A DNA stretch of 64,000 nucleotides from Halorientalis pallida (GTDB taxonomy: Archaea; Halobacteriota; Halobacteria; Halobacteriales; Haloarculaceae), in NCBI RefSeq assembly GCF_004118325.1, contig NZ_RDFA01000006.1, positions 62,001 through 126,000 of the forward strand, in the 5' to 3' direction. Below the pieces are notes generated by a model that was given only the letters and a program-made list of their open reading frames with translations, ran no database searches and was not told the origin of the DNA. A program made the position numbers and the translations under genes. Position 1 is the first letter of the stretch, and each line of letters opens with the position of its first letter. Positions 1 through 8,368 of this stretch are shown piece after piece.

Positions 1-216
1 GGGGTGGCCCGAGAGATGCCGGATGTCGGGCTCCATACTCGTCTCGGCTAGTCGCTCGCGGATCTCGGTCTCGATCTCCTCGGGTGTGAGGGTGATGTCT
101 TCGCGGTCGACGATGGCGACCGTCACCGCGTCGCCGGCTTCCTCGGCCCGCGTGACCGTGTCGGCGAGCGCCTCGAACGATCCGTCGCTGCCGCCGATGC
201 CCAGCAACACTTTCAT
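1..216 (-). CDS. Universal stress protein (UspA family), C-terminus outside window
   Basis: The reverse strand from an ATG at 216-214 reads MKVLLGIGGSDGSFEALADT and stays open to the window edge (72 codons). The first beta strand followed by a GSDGS-type turn is the usual start of UspA-fold proteins, which bind ATP/AMP in the cytoplasm and act in stress responses. Only the N-terminal half is visible, so the nucleotide-binding G-2x-G-9x-G(S/T) motif cannot be checked. It diverges from the DUF5806 gene at 347. Confidence 0.75.
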   Translation of the reverse strand, partial: MKVLLGIGGSDGSFEALADTVTRAEEAGDAVTVAIVDREDITLTPEEIETEIRERLAETSMEPDIRHLSGHP

Positions 217-346
217 ATTCGTGCCCTCGCGCCGACGGGTCAAAAACCCTCAACACGTTTCCACCGCCACAAGGGCCACGCCGCTGCGTCAGACGTGCGG
301 CCGACACCGCCGATACGCTTTTTCGCCCGGGGGACAGACACCTGAT

Positions 347-1087
347 ATGCCCGATTCTCCCGTGTCCGACGCCGACGATCGGCCCGGCGACGACCACGAC
401 GCCCGGGAGTCCCCGACCGAGGACCAGCCCACAGACGCGGCCGCCGACCAGCAGGACGACGCCGACCAGTCGCCCAACCCGTCCGTGCCCGATGCGGACG
501 AGTCCGCGGGCACGTCTCCACAGCCCTCCGTGCCTGATGATGTCCAGAAGTACGACCGCTTCAAGAAGATCGAGGGCGGCACGTACGACCGGGCCAACGA
601 GTTCCTGCGGGACCGAACCTACATCACCGCCCGCGAGTGGGCGATCGCCCGCCTGTGTGCGGACTTCCGGACCGAGACCGGCGTCGAGATGACAAAGATC
701 GGTGAGAACCTGCCGGAACTGGTCCCGTTCATGACCGACACCTACACGCCCCAGGCGGTCAACCAGGCCCGCGCCGCCTTCGAGGAGAAGGTCCGCAAGG
801 CCGGCGCGACCTTCCTCTACGGCGCGATGTGTGACTTCTTCACCGCCGAAGAGCTGGACGACGTGATGTACGAGGCCACCGAGGTGGCGAAGTTCCTGCT
901 GGAAGTCGAGGGCGTCGAACTCTCCGTCGAGGAGGAACTCGAAGCCGAGGACCGCATCTCCGAGGTCATGCGGGACGTGCGGGAACACTCCGCCGCCCTC
1001 CGGCACGACGAGTGTCCCCACTGCGGCGGCGAACTCGAGGGCGGCGAGAGCGACGGCGGCAACACGGCGGCGGAAGCCGACGACTGA
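347..1087 (+). CDS. DUF5806 family protein
   Basis: This 246-residue protein has an acidic, low-complexity N-terminus (residues 1-66, rich in D, P, Q), a well-folded core from about residue 67 (KYDRFKKIEGG onward) that I recognise as the haloarchaeal DUF5806 family, and a C-terminal CPHCGGE pair (C223, C226) that could be half of a zinc site. The function is unknown. I start it at 347 rather than at the frame's first ATG (23) because a T-rich element at 317-325 lies about 27 bases before 347, which suits a leaderless transcript, and the extra residues would cover the divergent promoter of the stress protein gene. Confidence 0.85.
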   Translation: MPDSPVSDADDRPGDDHDARESPTEDQPTDAAADQQDDADQSPNPSVPDADESAGTSPQPSVPDDVQKYDRFKKIEGGTYDRANEFLRDRTYITAREWAIARLCADFRTETGVEMTKIGENLPELVPFMTDTYTPQAVNQARAAFEEKVRKAGATFLYGAMCDFFTAEELDDVMYEATEVAKFLLEVEGVELSVEEELEAEDRISEVMRDVREHSAALRHDECPHCGGELEGGESDGGNTAAEADD

Positions 1088-1177
1088 TCGACGACCGACG
1101 GGGGTTCGAGACTGGCAGTGTGTCGACGATAATTGACAGAAAAAGATATCACGCACGAGTCGACCGCGAGATCGATC

Positions 1178-1570
1178 ATGAATCCCGAGTGGAAGGTGAT
1201 CCTTCTGGACGGACTGATCGGCGTGTCGATGCTCGTGAACAGCTACCTGGGTGTCTCGTCGTCCGTCCAGTGGTGGGCCGTTGTCGTGTTCGTCGGGGCG
1301 GCCGTCTGGAACGCCGGAATCTTCTATCGGGTGGAGCGGACGGCAGTCGAGGAGAGCCTCCGTGAGATACTGGTGGGTAGTCTCGTGATTGCCAGTCCCG
1401 TTCTGGTCGCAATCGCGATGGTCGTCTCGAACCACCCGCTGGCCGACACGATTCTGGTCGGTGTCTTCGCCGGGTTCGGGGCGGGTATCCTCGGGTACCG
1501 CTTCCTCTACGGGATCGTCCGCCCGATCCCCGAACGGCGTCTCGAACGGGCGAGCCGACGGGCTGTCTGA
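1178..1570 (+). CDS. Hypothetical membrane protein, about four helices
   Basis: This 130-residue protein has hydrophobic stretches at about residues 5-23, 27-45, 65-83 and 88-108, and a basic C-terminal tail (RRLERASRR). That fits a small multi-pass membrane protein with a cytoplasmic tail. I do not recognise the family. Start MNPEWKV at 1178 is preferred; an in-frame ATG at 1133 would add 15 polar residues that overlap an AT-rich promoter-like stretch (1138-1150). It converges on the acetyltransferase gene with one base between the stops. Confidence 0.7.
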   Translation: MNPEWKVILLDGLIGVSMLVNSYLGVSSSVQWWAVVVFVGAAVWNAGIFYRVERTAVEESLREILVGSLVIASPVLVAIAMVVSNHPLADTILVGVFAGFGAGILGYRFLYGIVRPIPERRLERASRRAV

Positions 1571-1571
1571 G

Positions 1572-2465
1572 TCACCGGACCAGGTAGTACGGGTCCTCGG
1601 CGATCCGGGGTTCGAGCGCGTCCCGCAGGTCCCGTGCCGACACGGAGACGACGCGCAGACCGTTGAGGTCGTGGTGGTCGAGGACGCCGTCGTCGATCAG
1701 GTCTCGCTGGATGCCCAGGCGGTCCCAGAAGTAGAGGTAGTTGTTCTTGCTGTAGTTGCGCTGGGTGATCTCCTCTTCCGTGCCGCCGGGGTACCGGACC
1801 GTCCCGTCGATCTCGACCGTCTCGCTGTAGGGTACGTCGGTGACCCGTTCGATGTAGTGCAGTTGCGTGCTGACGAGCCAGCGGGTGCCGATGTCGAGGA
1901 TGCGCACGTCGTCGCGCTCTAGCTGGGCGTAACAGCCGTCCGGGCCGAAGGTGTCCCTGACCGTACAGCCGTCGAAGCGGTAGTCCCCACACACCTGGAT
2001 CGAGTGCAGGGGGTCGGCGGTCCGGTAGTCGGCGTCGTCGAAGAACAGGCCGGCGAACGCGCCGAGTTCGGGCTCGGAGTCCGTGCGGTGGAACTCCCCC
2101 GTTCGGCGAAACGACTGGGTGAACGCGGGTGTGAGGATCGAGTCGAACCGGGCGTCGAGGTGGTCACGGACGAACTCGTACGGGTCGCCGTCGAACGCGG
2201 CGTTCACGTCGCTGAGGCCGACGTGGACGAACACCACGTCCTCGTCGTAACCGTCCAGAATCTCGGCGAAGACGGCCTCGTCGACGGGGCCGGTCGGTTC
2301 CTCGCGCTGGCGCACGGCGTAGTGTTTCGCGCTACTCCAGAGCGTTTCCGCGAGCGTCGTGGGTGGGGGGACGTGCGTGGTCTGTGACGGCGACACCGGG
2401 AGCGCGCTGCTCGGGGATCCGTCGAAAGGAAGTTTCGACCGCATCTCCGGGAAGTGGCGCACCAT
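1572..2465 (-). CDS. AAC(3)-like acetyl-CoA-dependent N-acetyltransferase
   Basis: This 297-residue protein resembles the aminoglycoside 3-N-acetyltransferase (AAC(3)/YokD) fold. It shows an early VHVGLSDV strand, a TPAFTQSF segment, an HSIQVCGD segment matching the family's P..S....G region, and LHYIERVTDVPY, which matches the family's conserved H...E....VPY with its catalytic His. The natural substrate in an archaeon is unknown; antibiotic resistance should not be assumed. An AT-rich TATA-like element (2491-2500) sits about 30 bases before the ATG at 2465, favouring this start over a GTG at 2480. Confidence 0.7.
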   Translation of the reverse strand: MVRHFPEMRSKLPFDGSPSSALPVSPSQTTHVPPPTTLAETLWSSAKHYAVRQREEPTGPVDEAVFAEILDGYDEDVVFVHVGLSDVNAAFDGDPYEFVRDHLDARFDSILTPAFTQSFRRTGEFHRTDSEPELGAFAGLFFDDADYRTADPLHSIQVCGDYRFDGCTVRDTFGPDGCYAQLERDDVRILDIGTRWLVSTQLHYIERVTDVPYSETVEIDGTVRYPGGTEEEITQRNYSKNNYLYFWDRLGIQRDLIDDGVLDHHDLNGLRVVSVSARDLRDALEPRIAEDPYYLVR

Positions 2466-2552
2466 CCCGCGGAACTGCACCCTCGACGCGGTTAGTTATA
2501 GACTGCCCAATCGGGAGGCCACCAGTAAGCGGTGGTTAGCCCGCGACCCCGG

Positions 2553-3977
2553 TCAGGCCCGGTCGTCGCCGCCGTCGGTCCCGCCGTCACTGCCGTCGGT
2601 CTCGCCGTCGGTGTCGGCGGTCGGGCCGCCGGTTTCAGTCGACCGTTCGATGGCGCGGACGTTGACGCCGACCGCGTCGCCGAAGCGTTCGCTGGCAGTC
2701 TCGCCAGCGTCCGCGGCCTCGATGGCCGAGTCCGGTCCGAACCGCTCGTAGACGACCTCGCCGCGAACCAGCGTTAGTTCGGGGAACACCCCGCGTTTCC
2801 CCTCGAACGGCGTCCACTCGCACTTCGAGTGGAGGTCCTCGCCGCGGATCTCGCGGCTGTCGTCGGGATCGACGAGGACGAGGTCGGCGTCCATCCCCGC
2901 CTCGATCCGGCCCTTCGTCGGGAGATCGAACACCTCGGCGACGTTCGTGGCGGTGAGGTCACGGACGCGTTCGTAGGTGATCTCGTCGTTGCGGGCGGCC
3001 TCCAGCAGGAGCGGGAGGGCGGTCTCGACGCCGGGGACGCCGGAGGGAGCGTCCCAGATGCTGGCGTCTTTCTCCTCGCGGGTGTGGGGGGCGTGGTCGG
3101 TGGCGACGATGTCGACGGTGCCGTCGACGACGCGCTCCCAGACCTTGCTCCGGAGACGTTCGCGGCGCAGTGGCGGATTCATCCGGCCGAACGTGTCCAG
3201 CTCGCCCAGGTCGCGCCGGGAGAGGAACATGTGGTGGGGCGTGACTTCGCAGGTCATGCCGTGTTCTTTGGCTACGTCGATGCCGTCGGGCGTGGAGGTG
3301 TGGGCGACGTGGAGGTGGGCGTCGAAGCGGTCGCCGACCTCGGCGGCGGCCCGGACGGCGGCGGCCTCGGCGCGGGCGGTGCGGTAGGCGCTCCAGGCGT
3401 CGGCGTCGTCGCGTTCTCTCGCCCCGGGTTCGAACTCAGTGGCGTCCTCGGCGTGGACGGTGACCACCGCGTCCTGCCGGGCGGCGGTCTTGACCGCGCT
3501 GGCGAACAGCTCCACGTCGATCCCCATCTCGCCCGTCGAGTCCGCGAGGAAGACCTCGCCCAGGGCGAACATCGGTCGCTGGAGCAGGGCGCTGGGCACC
3601 CACTGCTCGGTGACGCCGCCGTTGATGCCGAAGTCGACGAGCGAGCCCTCGCTCGCGCGCTCGGCCTTCCCGTCGAAGGAGGCCCCGTCGATGGTCGGGG
3701 GGTCGGTGTTGGGCTGGTCGACGACGCAGGTCACCCCGCCCGCCGCCGCGGACCGACTCCCGGTCTCCCAGGTCTCCTTGTGCGAGAAGCCGGGCTCGCG
3801 GAAGTGGACGTGGGCGTCGATCATCCCCGGCAGGAGTCGCTTGCCGCTGGCGTCCACGAAGCGTTCGTCGACCGACTCGGGCATCGGCAGGTCCTCCTCG
3901 ACGGCCGCGATGGTCTCCCCCTCGACGAGCACGTCGCGCTCCCGACCGTCCGGGAGCGTCGCGTTCCGAATGAGCAT
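2553..3977 (-). CDS. pyrC: Dihydroorotase
   Basis: The enzyme catalyses the reversible cyclisation of N-carbamoyl-L-aspartate to dihydroorotate, step three of pyrimidine synthesis. The 474-residue product has the metal-binding DAHVHFREPG (D54, H56, H58, R60), the DQPNTDPPT substrate loop, a second His region (TVHAED, VAHTST) and the catalytic ATDHAPHT motif near residue 290, all typical of class I dihydroorotase in the amidohydrolase superfamily. The core is normal length; the last 30 residues form a low-complexity acidic tail of T, D, G and S that is probably disordered. It stands alone on this strand, with no other pyr gene in the window. Confidence 0.95.
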   Translation of the reverse strand: MLIRNATLPDGRERDVLVEGETIAAVEEDLPMPESVDERFVDASGKRLLPGMIDAHVHFREPGFSHKETWETGSRSAAAGGVTCVVDQPNTDPPTIDGASFDGKAERASEGSLVDFGINGGVTEQWVPSALLQRPMFALGEVFLADSTGEMGIDVELFASAVKTAARQDAVVTVHAEDATEFEPGARERDDADAWSAYRTARAEAAAVRAAAEVGDRFDAHLHVAHTSTPDGIDVAKEHGMTCEVTPHHMFLSRRDLGELDTFGRMNPPLRRERLRSKVWERVVDGTVDIVATDHAPHTREEKDASIWDAPSGVPGVETALPLLLEAARNDEITYERVRDLTATNVAEVFDLPTKGRIEAGMDADLVLVDPDDSREIRGEDLHSKCEWTPFEGKRGVFPELTLVRGEVVYERFGPDSAIEAADAGETASERFGDAVGVNVRAIERSTETGGPTADTDGETDGSDGGTDGGDDRA

Positions 3978-4037
3978 ACCAACCCTCCGAGCGGGTGGGT
4001 CCTAAAACTCGCGGACGGGCCCCCGGGGTCGGGCCGG

Positions 4038-4751
4038 TCACTCCCCGGCCCACTCCACGGTCGGCAGGTCGTCGACCCACTCGACGCTGCCGAGGTGGTC
4101 GCCCACGAGCGCGTCCTCGATGCGCATGATGATCGCGACGGGATCGACCTCGCCGCCGGCCCGCGCGATGCTCCCGACGGTGTCGGGGTCGAAGGGCACG
4201 TCGAGGGCGTCGTACACCGGGTCCAGCACCGACCCGATCTCCTCGTGGCCGTCGACGACGACGATGCCGGCGACCAGCGCCGCGTCGCCGGTCACTCGCT
4301 GGGCGATGCCACAGACCTTGCCGCCGGCGGCCTGCAGCGAGTAACTCCCCGGGCAGAAGGCGTTCTCGGGCTCGCCGCGTTCGGCGTCGACCCCGATCTC
4401 GCGCAGGGCGTCGCGCACGTCGACGCGAACGGCCGCGTAGCGCTCGTCGATCCCCTGGCGCTCGTCGTCGGCGACGGGCTCGATCCGCGCGAACGCGATG
4501 GTGTCGCCGGTGTAGGCGACCGGCCGGCCGCCGACCCGACGCTCGCAGACGGGACACTCCCGCTCGCGGGCGGCGGCGACGGCGGCCTCGTACCCCTCGC
4601 TGTTGGTGTCCCGGGGGCCGAAGGCGACCTGTCGGTGGGGTCGCCAAACCCGGACGGCGGGTTCCCCGGCGGTGCCCGCGTGTTCGATCAGGAGCCGGGT
4701 GACTGCCCGGTCGGCCTCGGCGTCCTCGCCCCGTCCCCGGACCACTCGCAT
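4038..4751 (-). CDS. Lipoate-protein ligase family protein
   Basis: This 237-residue protein has the biotin/lipoate A/B ligase fold. Landmarks are VRVWRPHRQVAFGPRD (family strand W..P...S.G..Q), GGRPVAYTGDTIAF (the R.(S/T)GGG.V.H lipoyl-AMP loop, here degenerate) and GGKVCGIAQRVT (the K.(S/A)G.AQ lysine loop). Family members attach lipoate or octanoate to 2-oxoacid dehydrogenase or glycine-cleavage proteins. The loss of the classical RR.GGG..V motif makes substrate assignment uncertain. ATG 4751 gives a family-like start; the longer frame to 4835 would run into the divergent neighbour's promoter. Confidence 0.75.
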   Translation of the reverse strand: MRVVRGRGEDAEADRAVTRLLIEHAGTAGEPAVRVWRPHRQVAFGPRDTNSEGYEAAVAAARERECPVCERRVGGRPVAYTGDTIAFARIEPVADDERQGIDERYAAVRVDVRDALREIGVDAERGEPENAFCPGSYSLQAAGGKVCGIAQRVTGDAALVAGIVVVDGHEEIGSVLDPVYDALDVPFDPDTVGSIARAGGEVDPVAIIMRIEDALVGDHLGSVEWVDDLPTVEWAGE

Positions 4752-4834
4752 GTCACAGAGAGGGGGACCACCGAATAAGGACCTGACGGCTCGTTCCCGA
4801 CGGGTTGAAATCCGATCTGACCTATCTTCCGCCA

Positions 4835-5704
4835 ATGGCCGTCACGCTCGACGCCGCCGTGCTCGATCGGTACCCCCGGTTCTCGCAGTACAATTCGCCA
4901 TACGCCGCCCACGACGAGGGTGCGGCCGTCGACCTGTATCCCGACACCGGCGATGGCGGGCGGGGCGGTCCGGCCCCCTCGCCGGTCGCCGGCGAGGTGC
5001 TCGACACTCGGACCGTCGATGCCCCGCCGAAGCCCTACGCGGTCGATCACGACCACCTGATCCTCGTGGACACGGGCGCGCACGTCGCCCGTATCCTCCA
5101 CGTCGACCCCGCCGTTTCGGCCGGGGATCGGATCGCGGTCGGTGACTCGCTGGGGCGGCTGGTCCGCTCGGGGTTCTTCGCCCCCTGGGTCGACGATCAC
5201 ATCCACCTCGGCTTTCGCGCACCCGACGCCAACCACTACCGGGCGTCGGGGTCGATCCCGCTGGACCTGGAGATCGACGTGTCCCCGGTCCGCTGGGACG
5301 GGACCGGGACCGTGGTCGAGGCCGGCGAGACCTACGCCGTGCTGGGCGCCCCGGACCACCCCGACCCGGGAACCGCCTTCGCCGGGGTGGCCGCGACCGT
5401 CGACGGAACCGAGTGCGTGCTGGACGGCGGCCTCCCCCACTACGACGGTGGTGGCGTCCTCGGCGGTGAGTCGGGGCCGGTCACGTTCCTCGGCCAGCGG
5501 GTCGGCACCAGCGACGGGCGGACGGTCGCGTGGGACGAGGTGGCCGTGCGCGCGGCCGTCACCGCGAGCGAGCCGACGGAAGCCGAGGGAATCACGGGAC
5601 TCTCGCTGTTTTCCGATCGCGAGTCACTGGGTGTGAAACTCGTCTGCCCGGACCACGGGTTCGCGGTCGGGGACGAGCTGTCGGTCACGCTCGCGCGGCG
5701 CTGA
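4835..5704 (+). CDS. M23/LytM-fold-like hypothetical protein
   Basis: I do not recognise a named family for this 289-residue soluble protein. Its first half follows the M23 duplicated-hybrid-motif order: H26......D33 near the N-terminus, SPVAGEV, a DHDHLIL strand, ARILHV, two G-D/G-rich turns and then HIH (H122, H124), matching the H...D and HxH zinc ligands of LytM peptidases, although the first motif is spaced by six rather than three residues. No signal peptide is seen, and haloarchaea lack murein, so a cell-wall role is unlikely. The C-terminal half is beta-rich and unassigned. It diverges from the lipoate-ligase-like gene. Confidence 0.6.
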   Translation: MAVTLDAAVLDRYPRFSQYNSPYAAHDEGAAVDLYPDTGDGGRGGPAPSPVAGEVLDTRTVDAPPKPYAVDHDHLILVDTGAHVARILHVDPAVSAGDRIAVGDSLGRLVRSGFFAPWVDDHIHLGFRAPDANHYRASGSIPLDLEIDVSPVRWDGTGTVVEAGETYAVLGAPDHPDPGTAFAGVAATVDGTECVLDGGLPHYDGGGVLGGESGPVTFLGQRVGTSDGRTVAWDEVAVRAAVTASEPTEAEGITGLSLFSDRESLGVKLVCPDHGFAVGDELSVTLARR

Positions 5705-5779
5705 CAGCACTGTGGGGTGAGTTCACAGGTCGAAAGAACCGGTGAGTAAAAGATGGGCGGGTGTACACGTGTTGCACAC

Positions 5780-6223
5780 ATGGCCAACGACCTTCCGGAA
5801 GGCGCACCGGTGATGCTCCGGATGTCTGTCGAACGGGAGAACGGGTACCTCTCCTGGCTGGGCGTGCAGATGGGTGACATCGAGTTCGGTGAGGCGAATC
5901 TCACGATTCCGTTCGACGAGCGGTTCACCGACAAGGAGGCCGATCCGCCGACCGTCCACGACGGTATCGTGACGACGCTGGTCGAACAGACCACGGAACT
6001 GGCGATCCGCACGACGATGCCCGACCCAGTCAACGACCGAGTCGACCTGCTGAGTACGACGGTCAACTTCCTCGACGAGGCGGCCCACGACCTCGAAGCC
6101 ACGGCCAGCGTCGTCGACACCGGCGACGGGTCGGCGGTCGCCGAGGCGTCCATCGAGAGCCGCGACCCGCAGGGGACGCCGGTGACCGTCGCCTCCGGCC
6201 AGGGCGTGTTCCGGATCGACTAG
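5780..6223 (+). CDS. PaaI-type hotdog thioesterase
   Basis: This 147-residue protein has the acyl-CoA thioesterase hotdog pattern: GDIEFGEANLTIPF, then VHDGIVTTLVEQTTELAI, where the family has HGG...TL.D....A., then a LLSTTVNFLDEA strand. The usual catalytic Asp position is an acidic Glu (VEQT). It probably hydrolyses an acyl-CoA of unknown identity in the cytosol. ATG 5780 follows an A-rich element (5744-5750) by about 30 bases. Its TAG shares CTAG 6220-6223 with the stop of the convergent isochorismatase gene. Confidence 0.8.
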   Translation: MANDLPEGAPVMLRMSVERENGYLSWLGVQMGDIEFGEANLTIPFDERFTDKEADPPTVHDGIVTTLVEQTTELAIRTTMPDPVNDRVDLLSTTVNFLDEAAHDLEATASVVDTGDGSAVAEASIESRDPQGTPVTVASGQGVFRID

Positions 6224-6792
6224 TCGAAGGCCACCGACTCCAGGGTCGTGACCTCGCCGAACAGCCAGTCGGCGTGGTCCAGCGCGTACTCGTGGTGTGC
6301 TTCTTCGATGTAGCCGATTGCGTCCTCGACCAGCACCGGCCGGTAGTCCCGGAGTCCGGCACTGCCCGCGGTGTGCAGCACACAGACGTTGGCCAGCGTC
6401 CCACAGAAGAGCAGGTCGTCGATCCCCCGCGCGGAGAGCCAGCCGTCGAGTTCCGTCTCGTGGAAGGCGTCGTAGGTGTGTTTCTCGACGACGTGGTCCG
6501 CGGGCCGGACGTCGAGATCCTCGACGATCTCGGCCTCCCAGGAGCCCTCGACGACGTGCTCGCCCCACTGCTCGAACTCGTCGTAGTAGTGGGCGTCCTC
6601 GAACTGCTCGGACGGGTGTACGTCCCGGGTGTAGATCACCTGCACCCCGGCCTCCCGGGCCCGCTCGATCAGGTCGTCGATAGGGTCGATCACGGCCTCG
6701 CTCTCGGGCGCGTAGAGGCTCCCGTCGGGGTGACAGAAGCCGTTCTGCATGTCCACCACCACCACTGCCGTCGAGTCGGTGTCGAAGTCCAT
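6220..6792 (-). CDS. Isochorismatase-family cysteine hydrolase (nicotinamidase-like)
   Basis: This 190-residue protein has the complete Asp-Lys-Cys triad of the family: D14 in VVVVDMQNGF, K104 in VVEKHTYDAF and C137 in GTLANVCVLHTA. The family includes nicotinamidase, which deaminates nicotinamide to nicotinate. DAHYYDEF and the acidic surroundings could supply metal ligands, but the classical nicotinamidase D.H...H site is not clear. A nicotinate phosphoribosyltransferase lies 3 kb away at 9710, so a role in NAD salvage is a reasonable inference but not proven. Start at 6792; further upstream codons would run into the neighbouring promoter. Confidence 0.8.
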   Translation of the reverse strand: MDFDTDSTAVVVVDMQNGFCHPDGSLYAPESEAVIDPIDDLIERAREAGVQVIYTRDVHPSEQFEDAHYYDEFEQWGEHVVEGSWEAEIVEDLDVRPADHVVEKHTYDAFHETELDGWLSARGIDDLLFCGTLANVCVLHTAGSAGLRDYRPVLVEDAIGYIEEAHHEYALDHADWLFGEVTTLESVAFD

Positions 6793-6841
6793 GTACGGTG
6801 GTACGGCCGGCCTCGAAAAAACCCCTTTCCCGGTCGGTCCA

Positions 6842-6848
6842 CTTTTGA
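6842..6848 (+). promoter_or_regulatory. TATA-like element for the first Hvo_1808 gene
   Basis: The T-rich CTTTTGA centred about 27 bases before ATG 6872 has haloarchaeal TATA spacing for a leaderless transcript. Confidence 0.45.
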
Positions 6849-6871
6849 CTCGCCGGGCCAAGGGTCGGGGT

Positions 6872-8368
6872 ATGCGTGCCGCTCACGGACTGATACTCGC
6901 CGCCCTCCTCGTCCTCGCTGGCTGTAGTGGTGTGCCGGGTACCGGCGCCGACACGCCCGGGACCACCGCCGTCGACACGCCGACCGACGGCGGACTGGGC
7001 GACGCCGACACGCCGACCGGAACGGACGAACCCGACGCCGGTGGAACGACGCTCGACGACCCGGCCACCGACCGGATCGGCTGGGAAGCCGGCTACTGGG
7101 CCAACGAGTCGCTGTCGGTGACCAACGCCGATGGGCTGAACGAGAGCGAACTGGACGCCGTCGTCGCCCGGTCGATGGCCCGCGTCGAGGTCCTCCGGGA
7201 GAAAGAATTCCGGTCGTCGGTCCCCGTCGAGATCATCTCCCGGGCCGAGTTCAAATCGGAGAGCAAGCCGGAGCTGACCCCTTCGCTTCGCACCTTCGAC
7301 GACGCGAAGTACGAGGCGATGTTCTTCGTCGGCGAGGATCGCTCCTCGGTCCAGGCCCAACTCGACAACCAGGGCGAGAACGTGCTCGGCTACTTCGACC
7401 CCCGCAACGACACGATCAAACTGGTCGCCGAGAGCGGCCAGCCTCGACTCCGCAACGAGCGGACGCTGGGCCACGAACTCGTCCACGCGCTGCAGGACCA
7501 GTACCACAACCTCTCGGCGATCACGGGCGACACCCGCGACGAGAGCAACGGCCAGTCGGCGCTGATCGAGGGCGAGGCCCGGACGGTCGGGCTGGCCTAC
7601 GAGCGCCGCTGTGGCGACGGCTGGAGCTGTCTCTCGACGAGCAGTACTCCGCCGACGGACATCCACTTCGGGATCTACCTGCTGAACTTCTTCCCGTACA
7701 GCGACGGGCCAGGCCTGATCTCGGAACTCCGCGAGCAGGGCGGCTGGGAGGCCGTCGACGTGGCGTTCGACGACCCGCCCGAGAGCGCCGAACAGGCGAT
7801 CTACCCCGACCAGTACACGGAACCGCGCGACTCGCCCGCGACAGTCTCGCTGTCCGATACCGCGACCGACGGCTGGACGAGAGTGCGACCGGAGTCGCCG
7901 GTCCCAGGCACCGAACGTGCCGACTACGGCCGGTTGGGCCAGTCGGCCCTGAGCGCGATGTTCGCCTACACGCTGTACGACCGGTCGGGGCCGGCGCTGC
8001 TCACCCCGGATCAGGTCGTCAATCGGAACGACCGCTCGGACCCGCTGAACTACGACCTCCCGATGACCGACGGCTGGGCGGGCGACCGGCTCCACGTCTA
8101 CGAGAACGGAGACGTCGGCGAGAATCAGACGGCCTACGTCTGGCGGCTGCGCTGGAACACGACCGCTCACGCCCGGGAGTTCGCCGACGGCTACCGGCGG
8201 CTCCTCCAGTACTGGGGTGCCAGCCCGGTCGACGGCCGCGAGAACGTCCGGACGATCCCCGAGGACGACGCGTTCGGTGACGCCTTCCGGGTAACTCGCG
8301 AGAACGATACTGTGACCGTCGTGAACGCGCCCACGGCCGAGGAGCTATCGGCGGTGCACGGGTCGTGA
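6872..8368 (+). CDS. Hvo_1808 family surface lipoprotein, copy 1
   Basis: This 498-residue protein starts with a lipoprotein signal peptide ending LVLAGC (C18), then a Thr/Pro/Asp-rich linker to about residue 65, then a large extracytoplasmic domain beginning RIGWEAGYW. I recognise this as the haloarchaeal Hvo_1808 surface family. It contains HELVHALQDQ (H201-H205), a zincin-type HExxH helix, followed by IEGEA about 20 residues later with a possible third ligand Glu, so a membrane-anchored metalloprotease is plausible but untested. The next gene starts on GTGA overlapping its TGA, so the two are translated together. Confidence 0.8.
   Translation: MRAAHGLILAALLVLAGCSGVPGTGADTPGTTAVDTPTDGGLGDADTPTGTDEPDAGGTTLDDPATDRIGWEAGYWANESLSVTNADGLNESELDAVVARSMARVEVLREKEFRSSVPVEIISRAEFKSESKPELTPSLRTFDDAKYEAMFFVGEDRSSVQAQLDNQGENVLGYFDPRNDTIKLVAESGQPRLRNERTLGHELVHALQDQYHNLSAITGDTRDESNGQSALIEGEARTVGLAYERRCGDGWSCLSTSSTPPTDIHFGIYLLNFFPYSDGPGLISELREQGGWEAVDVAFDDPPESAEQAIYPDQYTEPRDSPATVSLSDTATDGWTRVRPESPVPGTERADYGRLGQSALSAMFAYTLYDRSGPALLTPDQVVNRNDRSDPLNYDLPMTDGWAGDRLHVYENGDVGENQTAYVWRLRWNTTAHAREFADGYRRLLQYWGASPVDGRENVRTIPEDDAFGDAFRVTRENDTVTVVNAPTAEELSAVHGS

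Noticed and set aside
5723-8170. An 815-codon open frame on the reverse strand
   Set aside because: It is antisense to the first Hvo_1808 lipoprotein gene, arises from high GC with few stops, and its product has no coherent domains; the forward frame has a signal peptide, lipobox and known family.
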